Origin: Bryobacterales bacterium
GTDB lineage: Bacteria; Acidobacteriota; Terriglobia; Bryobacterales; UBA6623
NCBI GenBank assembly: GCA_028819575.1
Contig: JAPPLB010000079.1
Coordinates: 1-64,000 of the forward strand
Reading direction: 5' to 3'
Length of the DNA: 64,000 nucleotides
Shown here: positions 53,254 through 61,382 of the stretch, piece after piece
Position numbering within the stretch: the stretch's first letter is position 1
Layout of the letters: each line of letters starts with the position of its first letter
Translations under genes and position numbers: made by a program
Notes under the pieces: generated by a model
Databases searched by the model: none
What the model was told of the DNA's origin: nothing
The model's input: the letters and a program-made list of their open reading frames with translations, nothing else

Positions 53254-53964
53254 TTACGGGATTGCGCGCATGCGCAGGCTGCGATACCAGACGGGGTCAT
53301 CGTGGTCCTGCAGATGCAGATAGCGGCCGCGGTCCGTCACCTCCCCGCCCCTCTTCCGCAGCCGTTCGACCAGGTCTTGCAATGAAGGGTCGGTGTAGTC
53401 GATGTCAACGACCTTCTCGCCGTTGAGCCAGTGCTCGATGCGCGTGCCCTGCCCCACGATGCGGCCCGTGTTCCACTCGCCGGGCGGCTTGGTGGTGTCT
53501 TTCGAAGGCGCGAACGCGTAATAGAGCGCCGCGGCGTTGGTGCGCGGGTCTCTGCCGTCGCCGTGCAGCTCGTTGTCGAGGATCTGGTACTCGTATTGTC
53601 CCGGCCGGTAGTAGACGCCGCTGTTGCCGCCTGGTGTAATCTTCCATTCGAACCGCAATTCGAAATCATCGGGCACTTTCTCGACGGTGTAGTCGATGCC
53701 GCCGCCAATGCCGGTTCGTTCGATGGCGCCGTCCTCCGCCTTCCAATTGCCGCCCGGCGCCTCCCAGCCGCTGAGGTCCTGGCCGTTGAAGAGGAGCTTG
53801 AAACCGGCGGCTTTCTCCTCGGCCGTGATCGAATTGGGCTCGCCGGCGGCAGGCCCCTGCGAAACCTGCTCCCCTTCCGCTTCGCTCGGAACCGTGTTGT
53901 CCGGCCCGCAAGCCGGACCTGCCAACAGGCCAATGACCATAAGAAAAAGAAGCGAATGTTTCAT
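53254..53964 (-). CDS. Secreted DUF1080 lipoprotein (3-keto-disaccharide hydrolase family)
   Basis: ATG 53964 gives 236 residues with a lipoprotein-type signal: LLFLMVIGLLAGPAC, Cys at about residue 19. A Glu/Ser/Pro linker follows. The DUF1080 domain begins with GFKLLFNGQDLSGWEAPGG. It continues through FELRFEWKITPGGNSGVYYR, YQILDNELHGDGRDP, GEWNTGRIVGQGTRIEHWLN and GRYLHLQDHDDPVWYRSLRM. The family includes enzymes that split 3-keto-disaccharides and glycosides. It is a paralogue of the protein at 24818, but more canonical in the HLQDHDDPVWYRSLRM block. Confidence 0.9.
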   Translation of the reverse strand: MKHSLLFLMVIGLLAGPACGPDNTVPSEAEGEQVSQGPAAGEPNSITAEEKAAGFKLLFNGQDLSGWEAPGGNWKAEDGAIERTGIGGGIDYTVEKVPDDFELRFEWKITPGGNSGVYYRPGQYEYQILDNELHGDGRDPRTNAAALYYAFAPSKDTTKPPGEWNTGRIVGQGTRIEHWLNGEKVVDIDYTDPSLQDLVERLRKRGGEVTDRGRYLHLQDHDDPVWYRSLRMRAIP

Positions 53965-54011
53965 GGGTTCTCCCGAGGTGCTGTACTGGTTTTTATCCCT
54001 TGTGTGCAAGG

Positions 54012-55055
54012 TCACTCCGCAGTTTTGCCGGGCGGTTCCGTCCTTGTAGGCTCTTCGGTCAGCACCAGCGCTATCGTGGCCCAGCTCGTGGCGCAGATCG
54101 AGATCCACTGGTCTTTCCCGTGAGGAAAGCCGCTCTCGAAGTACGGCTGAAACGTCCTGGCGCGCGACTTCACATGCCAGGAACCGTCCTCTCGCTGGGT
54201 GTCGAGCAGGTACTGCAGCCCGCGTTGATAGGCGCGGGTTGCGGGCGCCAGCCCGCCGCCCAGACGAAGCGCCGCCAGAACCTGCCCCGTCGCGTAGGCA
54301 TCGCTTTCGAGAGTCGGAAACTGCGCCCAGCCCCCGTCCGCGCGTTGCCGCTTCAGCAGGTCTCTCATCGGCTCCATCGTCCTCGAGATCTGCGCGCCCG
54401 CCCAGCCCAGCCCCAGCAGCCGGAAGGCGGCCTCTTCGGTCGCGGCGGGCGATCCCGCCGTGGTGAACCAGTTCATGGCGCGCCTGACCCGCTCCTCGAA
54501 CTCCTCGCGCCGCCCCTCCGGCGCATACTTGCGCAGGCTCCACACGCCCAGGGCGGTGGTTGTGTAGTCGCTGTACTGAACCGGCGGGCGGTCCGGCGCC
54601 GTGCTCCAGTAGCCGTCCGGCATCTGCCCCTCCGCCATGTGGATGGTCATCGCGTCGGTGAGCGCATCGGCGGGCAGGTCCTGCGCGGCCATTCCCGCCA
54701 GGGTGTACGCGATGGAGTGGTGGCCGGCACCGTCCGTCATCGCCTGCAGCATCGTCTCGCGCCGGGCGCGCATCATTGTGGCGACCGTCTGGTTCAGTTC
54801 CCGCGCTTTCTTGTCATCCACCGCAAATCCCCGCTCGCGGGCAAACCCGACGGCCATTGCCGGAAGCGATTGATGATGGCACGACACGCAACCGGCCTTC
54901 TTGAAAAATATCAGCGGGCTTTGCTGAATCAGAACCATGCTCTTGCCGACGGCGGCCCGCACTCGCTCGGCGCCGGTCTCGGCGGCCCGCAACGAGCTCG
55001 GCATCACGGCGCACGACAAGACGCCCGTCAGTAACAGCCGGCTCAAAGGCTTCAT
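54012..55055 (-). CDS. Secreted haem-c-binding alpha-toroid (squalene-cyclase/prenyltransferase-like) protein
   Basis: 347 residues with a signal peptide ending near LRAAE. A single haem site, AGCVSCHHQSLPAMAV, is at about residue 55. The remainder is made of helical repeats of the squalene-hopene-cyclase/prenyltransferase toroid with QW-like motifs (EGQMPDGYWSTAP, KRQRADGGWAQF, DTQREDGSWHVKS). The DxDD catalytic motif of cyclases is not visible, so it is unlikely to be a terpene cyclase. It overlaps the upstream ankyrin-cytochrome gene by four bases, suggesting the two act together. Function unknown. Confidence 0.82.
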   Translation of the reverse strand: MKPLSRLLLTGVLSCAVMPSSLRAAETGAERVRAAVGKSMVLIQQSPLIFFKKAGCVSCHHQSLPAMAVGFARERGFAVDDKKARELNQTVATMMRARRETMLQAMTDGAGHHSIAYTLAGMAAQDLPADALTDAMTIHMAEGQMPDGYWSTAPDRPPVQYSDYTTTALGVWSLRKYAPEGRREEFEERVRRAMNWFTTAGSPAATEEAAFRLLGLGWAGAQISRTMEPMRDLLKRQRADGGWAQFPTLESDAYATGQVLAALRLGGGLAPATRAYQRGLQYLLDTQREDGSWHVKSRARTFQPYFESGFPHGKDQWISICATSWATIALVLTEEPTRTEPPGKTAE

Positions 55056-56383
55056 TCCTTGCCTCTCTCCGCCTCCAGTAGAAGCCGGACGACCTCAGTG
55101 TTACCACGCTTGCGGGCCAGGCGCAAAGCGGTTTCGCCGTCCAGGCCCTTGGGTGTGATGTCGGCGCGGGCCGCCAGCAGGGCCTTGACGGTTTCGGCAT
55201 CGACGTAATCCGAGCAGGCCGCCTGCATCAGCGCCGTATAGCCCATGGCGTTGCGCGCCTCGATGTCCGCGCCTTGATCGATGAGCGCTCGCACGATGCC
55301 GGGCACGCCCCGGGCTGCCGCCATGGTCAACGCGCTGTCCTTGCTGTTCGAGCTGACGCTTTCCCCGGCTTGCAGGTTCACGTCGGCGCCGTGCTCCAGC
55401 AGAAACCGGACGGCCTCCTGCTTGCGCGACCGGACCGCGGCCATCAGCGCGGTGCGGCCATTCTTGCGCCTCTCGTTGACCTCGGCGCCCGCCCCGATCA
55501 GGACACGTATCGAGTCGAGGTCGCCCGCCCGCGCCGCTTCCATCAGCGGAGTCACTCCGCGCACGTCCTTGACATGGGGATCGGCGCCCGCCGCGAGCAG
55601 GTCCCCGACGGCATCCCCCGCTCCGGGACGCCGGGCGGCGATCAGCAATGCGGTTCGGCCCAGTTGAGAGCGCTGGTCCACTTGTGCTCCGGCCCCCAGC
55701 AGCAACCGCATCTTGTCACGATCGGCCGTCGCCCGCATGAGCGGCGTGGCTCCTGCATGATTGGCCTGGTCGGGGTCGGCGCCCTGCTTCAGGAGACTTT
55801 CCAGGACCTCGGGGCCGGCATGAAGCGCGGCGTGCATCAGCGGCGTCTCTCCGAACGGGTCCGTTGCATTGACATCGATACCGGACTCGAGCAGGCGGCT
55901 GACCTCGGTCAGGTCGTTTCGCCGGATGGCCGAGAACAGTTTTTCCAGGGCTTCGCTCAGCCCGCTGCTCTCGCCGCCAGAGGGCTCCTCGGCCGGCGCA
56001 TCGTCGGGCCAGTCGGCGCCCTGGTCGATCCAGGTTCGCAGCAGTTCGATCTCCCGGGAAGGCAGCACTCCGGTCGGCGGCATGCGCAGTCCCGGTTCCG
56101 ACCCCGTGATACGCCGGATCAGAAGGCTCTCGCCAGCGTTGCCGGGCAGGATCACCGCTCCCGAGTCGCCTCCCCTGAAGGCGGCTTCCTTCTGGTCAAG
56201 ACGCAGGTTCGCCGTCTGGAACGACGCGTTGTGGCAGCTCACGCAGCGCTCGTCGAGCAGCGACCGGGCCTGGCGGCTCAAGTCGGCTCGGGGCGTGCCA
56301 CGGTCAGCGGCGATGGCGGGAAACCCGGCCGCGCAGCAGACCAGCAGCAGCCCGTTGAAAAGGCGATTCGTGGCGACGAGCAT
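55052..56383 (-). CDS. Secreted cytochrome c-ankyrin repeat fusion protein
   Basis: 443 residues with signal peptide ending near GFPAIA. The N-terminal planctomycete-type cytochrome domain has ERCVSCHNASF (about residue 47), LRLDQKEAAFRGGDSG and RMPPTGVLPSREIELLRTWI. From about residue 145 there are eight or so ankyrin repeats, e.g. DPFGETPLMHAALHAGPEVL, GATPLMRATADRDKMRLLL, KNGRTALMAAVRSRKQEAV and MGYTALMQAACSDYVDAE. A redox haem linked to a protein-binding scaffold is unusual. The next gene, overlapping by four bases, encodes a second single-haem scaffold protein. Confidence 0.87.
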   Translation of the reverse strand: MLVATNRLFNGLLLVCCAAGFPAIAADRGTPRADLSRQARSLLDERCVSCHNASFQTANLRLDQKEAAFRGGDSGAVILPGNAGESLLIRRITGSEPGLRMPPTGVLPSREIELLRTWIDQGADWPDDAPAEEPSGGESSGLSEALEKLFSAIRRNDLTEVSRLLESGIDVNATDPFGETPLMHAALHAGPEVLESLLKQGADPDQANHAGATPLMRATADRDKMRLLLGAGAQVDQRSQLGRTALLIAARRPGAGDAVGDLLAAGADPHVKDVRGVTPLMEAARAGDLDSIRVLIGAGAEVNERRKNGRTALMAAVRSRKQEAVRFLLEHGADVNLQAGESVSSNSKDSALTMAAARGVPGIVRALIDQGADIEARNAMGYTALMQAACSDYVDAETVKALLAARADITPKGLDGETALRLARKRGNTEVVRLLLEAERGKE

Positions 56384-56415
56384 CGGACAGGCTCACATTC
56401 CCGCAGACCCATTAT

Positions 56416-56613
56416 CCTGCATTCCTCACCACGCGGCGAGGCGAAGTGCCTGAAAGGACCTTTAGAACGAGGCGAAAGACGGACGGAGGAAAAAGGCGCG
56501 CGCAGGCGTACTTGAACAGTACGTTGAGCACGACAAGCAAGCGTTGCGAAGGAAAAGCGAAGTCCTGGCGGTCGTATTGTGTACTTCGACCGTCGGGTGG
56601 TGAGACATGCAGG
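56416..56613. mobile_element. MITE family 1, copy D (complete)
   Basis: 198 bp from CC-TGCATTCCTCACCAC (56418-56432) to GTGGTGAGACATGCA (56597-56611) plus GG, with the full interior including GTACTTGAACAGTACG. Flanks are TTAT on the left and CTAG on the right, so no intact target duplication remains. It lies directly downstream of the VapB-like gene. Confidence 0.85.
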
Positions 56614-56647
56614 CTAGGTTCGCCCGAACCGCACCGGCGGCAACACA

Positions 56648-56896
56648 TCACTCGAAGGCGGCATCGAGGGCAGGCCGGGCCTGATGCGCCTGCTGTTTGC
56701 GCCCTTCAGCGAAGAAATCTCCTGAGAACTTCCCTTCGATGGCATCGAGCCACGCCCAATCGCTGACAACAGGTTCGAGAACGACGGACGCCCCCTGCTT
56801 GCGGATGCGTACTTCCTTGCCGTCCATGCGGAATTCCTTGGGCAGACGAACCGCCTGCGAACGCCCGCTCCAAAACAGTTTTGCCGTCTTTGCCAT
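56648..56896 (-). CDS. Orphan VapB/AbrB-type antitoxin-like protein
   Basis: 82 residues from ATG 56896, preceded by AGGGGG. The N-terminal half (MAKTAKLFWSGRSQAVRLPK, then EFRMDGKEVRIRKQG) is a swapped-hairpin AbrB/VapB DNA-binding domain. The C-terminal half (WAWLDAIEGKFSGDFF) resembles the toxin-binding tail of VapB. A VapC PIN-domain toxin would normally overlap or follow; here only 34 bases separate the stop from element copy D, and no PIN gene is near. Element copy E starts 13 bases upstream of its ATG. Confidence 0.85.
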   Translation of the reverse strand: MAKTAKLFWSGRSQAVRLPKEFRMDGKEVRIRKQGASVVLEPVVSDWAWLDAIEGKFSGDFFAEGRKQQAHQARPALDAAFE

Positions 56897-56909
56897 GGAA
56901 ACCCCCTGG

Positions 56910-57060
56910 CCTGCATTTCTCACCACGCGGAGAGGCGAAGCGCGTGAGAAGGCCGTCAGATTTTTCTTCTGGAGCGAACCAAAACCCACCAGAGCTTTTC
57001 ACTAAAAACTAACAACTAACCACTTTTCTCTCGCTTCGGCCGTCAAGTGCTGAGACATGC
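56910..57060. mobile_element. MITE family 1, copy E (rearranged interior)
   Basis: Left end CC-TGCATTTCTCACCAC (56912-56926) followed by about 35 matching bases, then an unrelated AT-rich stretch containing CTAAAAACTAACAACTAACC, then a degraded right end (GCTTCGGCCGTCAAGTGCTGAGACATGC to 57060 in shifted agreement with complete copies). It lies upstream of the VapB-like gene. Confidence 0.65.
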
Positions 57061-57063
57061 CGC

Positions 57064-58482
57064 TCAGGCAAGGATTTCATTCACAACCCGTCCATAGACG
57101 TCGGTCAGCCGGAAGTCTCGCCCGCTGTACCGATAGGTCAGGCGCTTGTGATCGAGTCCGAGCAGATGCAGGATCGTGGCGTGCAGGTCATGCACGTGGA
57201 CCTTGTCCTTGACCGCTTGGAACCCGAACTCGTCCAGCTCGCCGAATGCTGTTCCGCCCCGGACGCCGCCGCCGGCCATCCAGGCGCAGAACCCGTACGG
57301 ATTGTGACCGCGCCCGAACGTATCGGGCTTCCCCGCGCCATCTTGCAAATCCTGGTAGTGCGGCGTGCGCCCGAACTCTCCCGACCAGACAAGCAGCGTT
57401 TCGTCGAACAGGCCGCGCGCCTTGAGGTCCTGTATCAGCGCGGCGATCGGCTTGTCCACCGACCGGCATCGATCGGGATGCGCCTTCCGAATGTTCGCGT
57501 GGCTGTCCCAGCCGTTCGAAGTGATCTGAATGAACCGCACGCCGGCTTCCGCAAAACGCCTTGCCAGAAGACATTGCCGGCCGAAATCGTCTGTCGGTTT
57601 CGTGCCGATTCCATACAGGTCCAGCGTGGCTTGGGATTCGCCCTTGATGTCGACCAGTTCCGGGACTTCCGCCTGCATCCGAAAGGCGAGCTCGAACGAC
57701 TCGATAACGCCCTCGATCTGCCGGTCGGAGTGGAGCCGGCCCAGGTGCGCGCGGTTTATCTCCTGGATCAGGTCGAGTTGGCGCCGCTGGATTTCGGGCT
57801 GTGTTGACGGGTCCTTCAGATAACCGATCGTGGCTTGGCCCGCTCCGGTCTTGGAACTGCCCAGGGCCGTGCCCTGGAAGACTGCCGGCAGGAACGCGCT
57901 GCCGTACAGTTGTACGCTGCCGCCGTCACCCGTGACATTGGGGGCAATGGTCACGAACGCCGGGAGGTTGCGGTTCTCCGTGCCCAGGCCGTAGGCGACC
58001 CACGATCCGATCGAGGGCCGCACGAGCTGCGTCGCTCCCGTGTGCAACTGGCGGACGGCCGGTGCGTGCGCCTCGCTGTCAGCTTCCATCGCCTTGAGCA
58101 GGCATATGTCGTCAATGTGACGGCTCAGGTGGGGCAGGAGATCGGTAACGGGAAGCCCCGATTGGCCCGCCGGAGCAAACTCCGCGATCGGGCCCATCAA
58201 CCTCGAATACGCTACGCCGGGCATCGAGCGGTTCGATGGCAGCGCGTACGGGATCTCCTCGCCGTCACGCCGGGTCAGCAACGGCTTGTGGTCGAACAAG
58301 TCGACCTGGGAAGGGCCGCCTTGCATCCACAGGAAGATCACTCGCTTCGCTCGCGCGGCGTGATGCGGAGGCTTGGGTTCGAGAGGGTCGGGTTTCGCTG
58401 CCGCCGGCTCCGCCAGTAGCGACCGCAAGGCGAGCATCCCGAATCCGCATCCCCAATTCCCGAGCCACTCTCTCCGATTCAT
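57064..58482 (-). CDS. DUF1501 domain protein, Tat-exported
   Basis: A member of the sulfatase-superfamily-like DUF1501 family, almost always encoded next to DUF1549/DUF1553 proteins; its reaction is unknown. ATG 58482 (MNRREWLGNWGCGFGMLA) follows GGGGG and gives 472 residues with a twin-arginine start. Blocks include AKRVIFLWMQGGPSQVDLFD, GIGTKPTDDFGRQCLLARRF, RFIQITSNGWDSHANI, VWSGEFGRTPHYQD and GRGHNPYGFCAWMAGGGVRG. Its partner DUF1553 gene is the next gene upstream, now separated from it by element copy F. Confidence 0.92.
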   Translation of the reverse strand: MNRREWLGNWGCGFGMLALRSLLAEPAAAKPDPLEPKPPHHAARAKRVIFLWMQGGPSQVDLFDHKPLLTRRDGEEIPYALPSNRSMPGVAYSRLMGPIAEFAPAGQSGLPVTDLLPHLSRHIDDICLLKAMEADSEAHAPAVRQLHTGATQLVRPSIGSWVAYGLGTENRNLPAFVTIAPNVTGDGGSVQLYGSAFLPAVFQGTALGSSKTGAGQATIGYLKDPSTQPEIQRRQLDLIQEINRAHLGRLHSDRQIEGVIESFELAFRMQAEVPELVDIKGESQATLDLYGIGTKPTDDFGRQCLLARRFAEAGVRFIQITSNGWDSHANIRKAHPDRCRSVDKPIAALIQDLKARGLFDETLLVWSGEFGRTPHYQDLQDGAGKPDTFGRGHNPYGFCAWMAGGGVRGGTAFGELDEFGFQAVKDKVHVHDLHATILHLLGLDHKRLTYRYSGRDFRLTDVYGRVVNEILA

Positions 58483-58503
58483 TGCTGCCCCCATGAAGCT
58501 TAG

Positions 58504-58704
58504 TCTGCCTTTCTCACCACGCGGCGAGGTGTAGTGCGTGAGAGGGCCGCCAGGACCAGGCGCAAGCCGGGCGGAGGAAAAAGGCGCGAGCCGCTTGGCG
58601 CGCGCAGGCGTACTTGAACCGTACGTCGAGCACGGCAAGCAAGCGCAACGAAGTCATGGCGGTCATATCGCGTGCTTCGACTGTCGGGTGGTGAGAAAGG
58701 CAGG
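58504..58704. mobile_element. MITE family 1, copy F (complete, TTAG target duplication)
   Basis: 201 bp from TGCCTTTCTCACCAC (58506-58520) to GTGGTGAGAAAGGCA (58688-58702); the left and right ends carry the matching change A to C / T to G, so the inverted repeat is kept. Flanked by TTAG on both sides (58500-58503, 58705-58708). The right TTAG contains the TAA stop codon of the DUF1553 gene. Confidence 0.88.
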
Positions 58705-61206
58705 TTAGCTCCGAAACATGAATTCGCTCGAGGCGAACACCGCGTGACAGTACCGCGCCCACGCCTCGGCTCGCCCGAAACCCGCTTCAGTATCGCGCAG
58801 GAACGAGGTCGCGCGCTGCAGGTCGGTGTCCGACGCAGGTCGGCCCAAAGCTCGTAGCAGGAAAGTCCGCACACGTTGCTCCTCCGTGAGACCGTTGTCG
58901 GCGAGCAGAGCCTGGGCCACGGCCCGGGACTGTGCGATCAGAAAAGGAGAGTTCATCAGGTACAGGGCCTGCGTGGGCACGGTCGTGACGTCCCGATTGC
59001 CCTTGACGGTGTTCGGGTCCGGGAAATCGAACAGATTCAGTACATCGACCTCCGCAAGCTGAGACTTGCGTAGAGTGGGCAGGTAGACGGTGCGGCGGAA
59101 GCGCACCGAGTCGTCCAGATCCAGCTTGGGCTCCAGCAGCGGTGGCTGTCCCATGCGCACGGTGCCCGGCGAATGCAGCGGCAGGCTGGGACCTCCGCCG
59201 CGGAAATCCAGAGATCCGCTGACGAACAGGACGGCGTCCCGAATCGTCTCCGCTTCCAGCCTCCGCCGGCGCGAACGCCACAGAAAGCGGTTCTCGGGGT
59301 CGGCGGCGGAGGCTCGCTCGTCATGAGACGCCGCCAGTCCGTAGGTGCGGGACAGCACGATTTCACGAATCAACGACTTGACGGACCAGTCGAGCTCCTG
59401 GAGCCGGAGCGCAAGGTGATCGAGCAATTCCGGATGGCTGGGGCGATCCCCGAGCAAGCCGAAATTGTCAACACTGGCCACGATCCCGGCGCCGAAGAGG
59501 TGATGCCAGATTCTGTTGGCCATGACCCGCGCGGTCAGCGGATTGTCGGTTTCTGTCAGCCAGCGGGCCAGTTCGTGGCGTCCGCTGCTCTTCTGGAAAC
59601 CGATGCCGATCAAGCGTCGATTCGCGATCTTGGGATTCGGATCGAGTGGGACCAGGGAGAGGAAACCCCTGGGTATTTCGTCACCGAGGCTGCGCGGGTT
59701 GCCGCCGAGCCGGACCCGGGCGTTCTCGGGTTCCGGTTCGTCGGCCAGCGCCAGGGCCATTGGCGGCAAGGGCTTGACGTAGTGCAGTATCCGCGCGGCT
59801 TCGGTCTTCGCTGTGGTCGCGTCCTTGCGCGCGCCGTCCAATTGATCGTTCAGGTCCTTGATCGAAGCTGGGGCCGGCTCCGTGCCTTCCAAGGCCTTCG
59901 CCTTGGCCTGCAACTCCTTGACGAGGCTCTCGGCCTTGGCCTGCTCGTCCAGTGCCCGCCGGTACTCCCGCTGCCAGGCATCCAACGCCGCGGCGCGCTC
60001 CCGGAGTTCTGCGGAGCTCTCGGGGAGCTGCGTGCGATGGACGTCGCTGAAGACGCCTGACATCCTTGCCTCGAGGGTTCTCGTGCTACGGAAGATCCCG
60101 GCCAGCGCATAGTAGTCTCGCTGCGGGATCGGGTCGAACTTGTGGTCGTGGCAGCGGGCGCAGCCGACTGTCAGCCCGAGGAAGGCTCTGCCCAGGGTGT
60201 CGAGCTGATTGTCCACAATGTCCATCTGGAGTTGCACTTTGTCCTGGTCCACGAGTGCCCATGGACCAATCGCCAGGAAGCCCGTCGCGACGATCTGCTC
60301 GCGCCGCTGGGCGTCATCCCGGAATGCAAGCACGTCCCCGGCGACCTGTTCGCGCACGAAGCGGTCGTACGGCTTGTCGCGGTTGAACGCGTCGATGACG
60401 TAGTCGCGGTAACGCCATGCGTGCGGCGACGGAATTCGCCGCCCGATGCCCAGGTTGTCCGCATATCCCGCCAGGTCCAGCCAGTGACGGCCCCATCGCT
60501 CACCGAAAGCCGGCGATGCCAGGAATCGGTCAACGGCTGTTTCAATCGCATTCGGCCAAGGCGCCGTCTCGAATTCCTGGATCTGGGCCGGCGTTGGGGG
60601 CAAGCCGGTCAGGTCGAGTGCCAATCGCCGCAGCAGGGTGTATCGATCGGCCTGTTCGACGGGAGCCAGGCCCTTGCTCTCCAGCTTGGCGAGTACGAAG
60701 CGGTCAATATTTCCAAGGGGCCAATCGGTTCGGGTGACCTTCGCAGGCGCCGTCCTGGTGAGCGGCTGCCATGCCCAATGGCCGTCCTCGACCTTCGCCG
60801 CGTCGGCGGAGGCGTTCGCGGATGCGTCGGGGCCGGCCTCCGGCCAGGGCGCGCCGAGACGCACCCATTCCGTCAGCGCTTCAATGTCCCGGTTGCCGAG
60901 TTTCCCTGTCGGCGGCATGGCGATTCCTTCGGAGTCGTAGCGCACGGCCCGAATCAAGCGGCTTGCGTCCGGATCGCCGGGGACTACGGCGGGCCCGGAT
61001 CGGCCCCCTTCCAACAGCGCCTCGGCGCTGTCAAGCCGGAACTCCCCGAACACGGTGGCTGCCCGGGAACTGTGGCACGGATAGCAATGCGCCGCCAGCA
61101 GCGGGCGGATGCGCTTCTCGAAGAACTCGATATGCTCCAGGTCCTCCGCATCGGCCTGCGCGCCGGCGGTAGCGCAGATCAGCAATGCGAGAAACCATCG
61201 AGGCAT
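58705..61206 (-). CDS. Secreted cytochrome c-DUF1549-DUF1553 protein
   Basis: 833 residues from ATG 61206 (MPRWFLALLICATAGAQA). Planctomycete-type cytochrome domain with AAHCYPCHSS (about residue 41) and FRLDSAEALLEGG, MPPTGKLGNRD. DUF1549 follows (IDRFVLAKLESKGLAP, WGRHWLDLAGYADN). Then comes a middle haem-like block, LTVGCARCHDHKFDPI, with a second CxxCH. DUF1553 closes the protein: HELARWLTETDNPLTARVMA, GDRPSHPELLDHLA and TVPTQALYLMN. The family is abundant in Planctomycetes and Acidobacteria and of unknown reaction. The DUF1501 partner gene lies downstream, beyond element copy F. Confidence 0.92.
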   Translation of the reverse strand: MPRWFLALLICATAGAQADAEDLEHIEFFEKRIRPLLAAHCYPCHSSRAATVFGEFRLDSAEALLEGGRSGPAVVPGDPDASRLIRAVRYDSEGIAMPPTGKLGNRDIEALTEWVRLGAPWPEAGPDASANASADAAKVEDGHWAWQPLTRTAPAKVTRTDWPLGNIDRFVLAKLESKGLAPVEQADRYTLLRRLALDLTGLPPTPAQIQEFETAPWPNAIETAVDRFLASPAFGERWGRHWLDLAGYADNLGIGRRIPSPHAWRYRDYVIDAFNRDKPYDRFVREQVAGDVLAFRDDAQRREQIVATGFLAIGPWALVDQDKVQLQMDIVDNQLDTLGRAFLGLTVGCARCHDHKFDPIPQRDYYALAGIFRSTRTLEARMSGVFSDVHRTQLPESSAELRERAAALDAWQREYRRALDEQAKAESLVKELQAKAKALEGTEPAPASIKDLNDQLDGARKDATTAKTEAARILHYVKPLPPMALALADEPEPENARVRLGGNPRSLGDEIPRGFLSLVPLDPNPKIANRRLIGIGFQKSSGRHELARWLTETDNPLTARVMANRIWHHLFGAGIVASVDNFGLLGDRPSHPELLDHLALRLQELDWSVKSLIREIVLSRTYGLAASHDERASAADPENRFLWRSRRRRLEAETIRDAVLFVSGSLDFRGGGPSLPLHSPGTVRMGQPPLLEPKLDLDDSVRFRRTVYLPTLRKSQLAEVDVLNLFDFPDPNTVKGNRDVTTVPTQALYLMNSPFLIAQSRAVAQALLADNGLTEEQRVRTFLLRALGRPASDTDLQRATSFLRDTEAGFGRAEAWARYCHAVFASSEFMFRS

Positions 61207-61382
61207 GAACTTCACGGCATTCTCGTTGATGACCATAGTTTAGGAAATCGAAGTGGCAGACGGATCGCGGCGGCCAGGCGAACGGCGACGGAACACCGCC
61301 ACGTGGTTCCCTAACAGCTCACCGTCACTCTGCATCGGGAATGGTTCGCTAGTAGAATGGGAACCGGTTGAGCGGTTTCGCC
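61207..61382. other. Divergent start region of two DUF1549/DUF1553 genes
   Basis: 176 bases between two paralogous genes transcribed away from each other. No promoter with both boxes was found and no gene is apparent. Confidence 0.3.

Noticed and set aside
54012-55055. Squalene-hopene cyclase for hopanoid synthesis
   Set aside because: The DxDD catalytic motif is not visible, the protein is about half the length of a cyclase, and it carries a CxxCH haem site and a signal peptide.
56612-56647. VapC toxin gene downstream of the VapB-like gene
   Set aside because: Only about 36 bases remain before the repeat element, with no PIN-domain sequence on either side.
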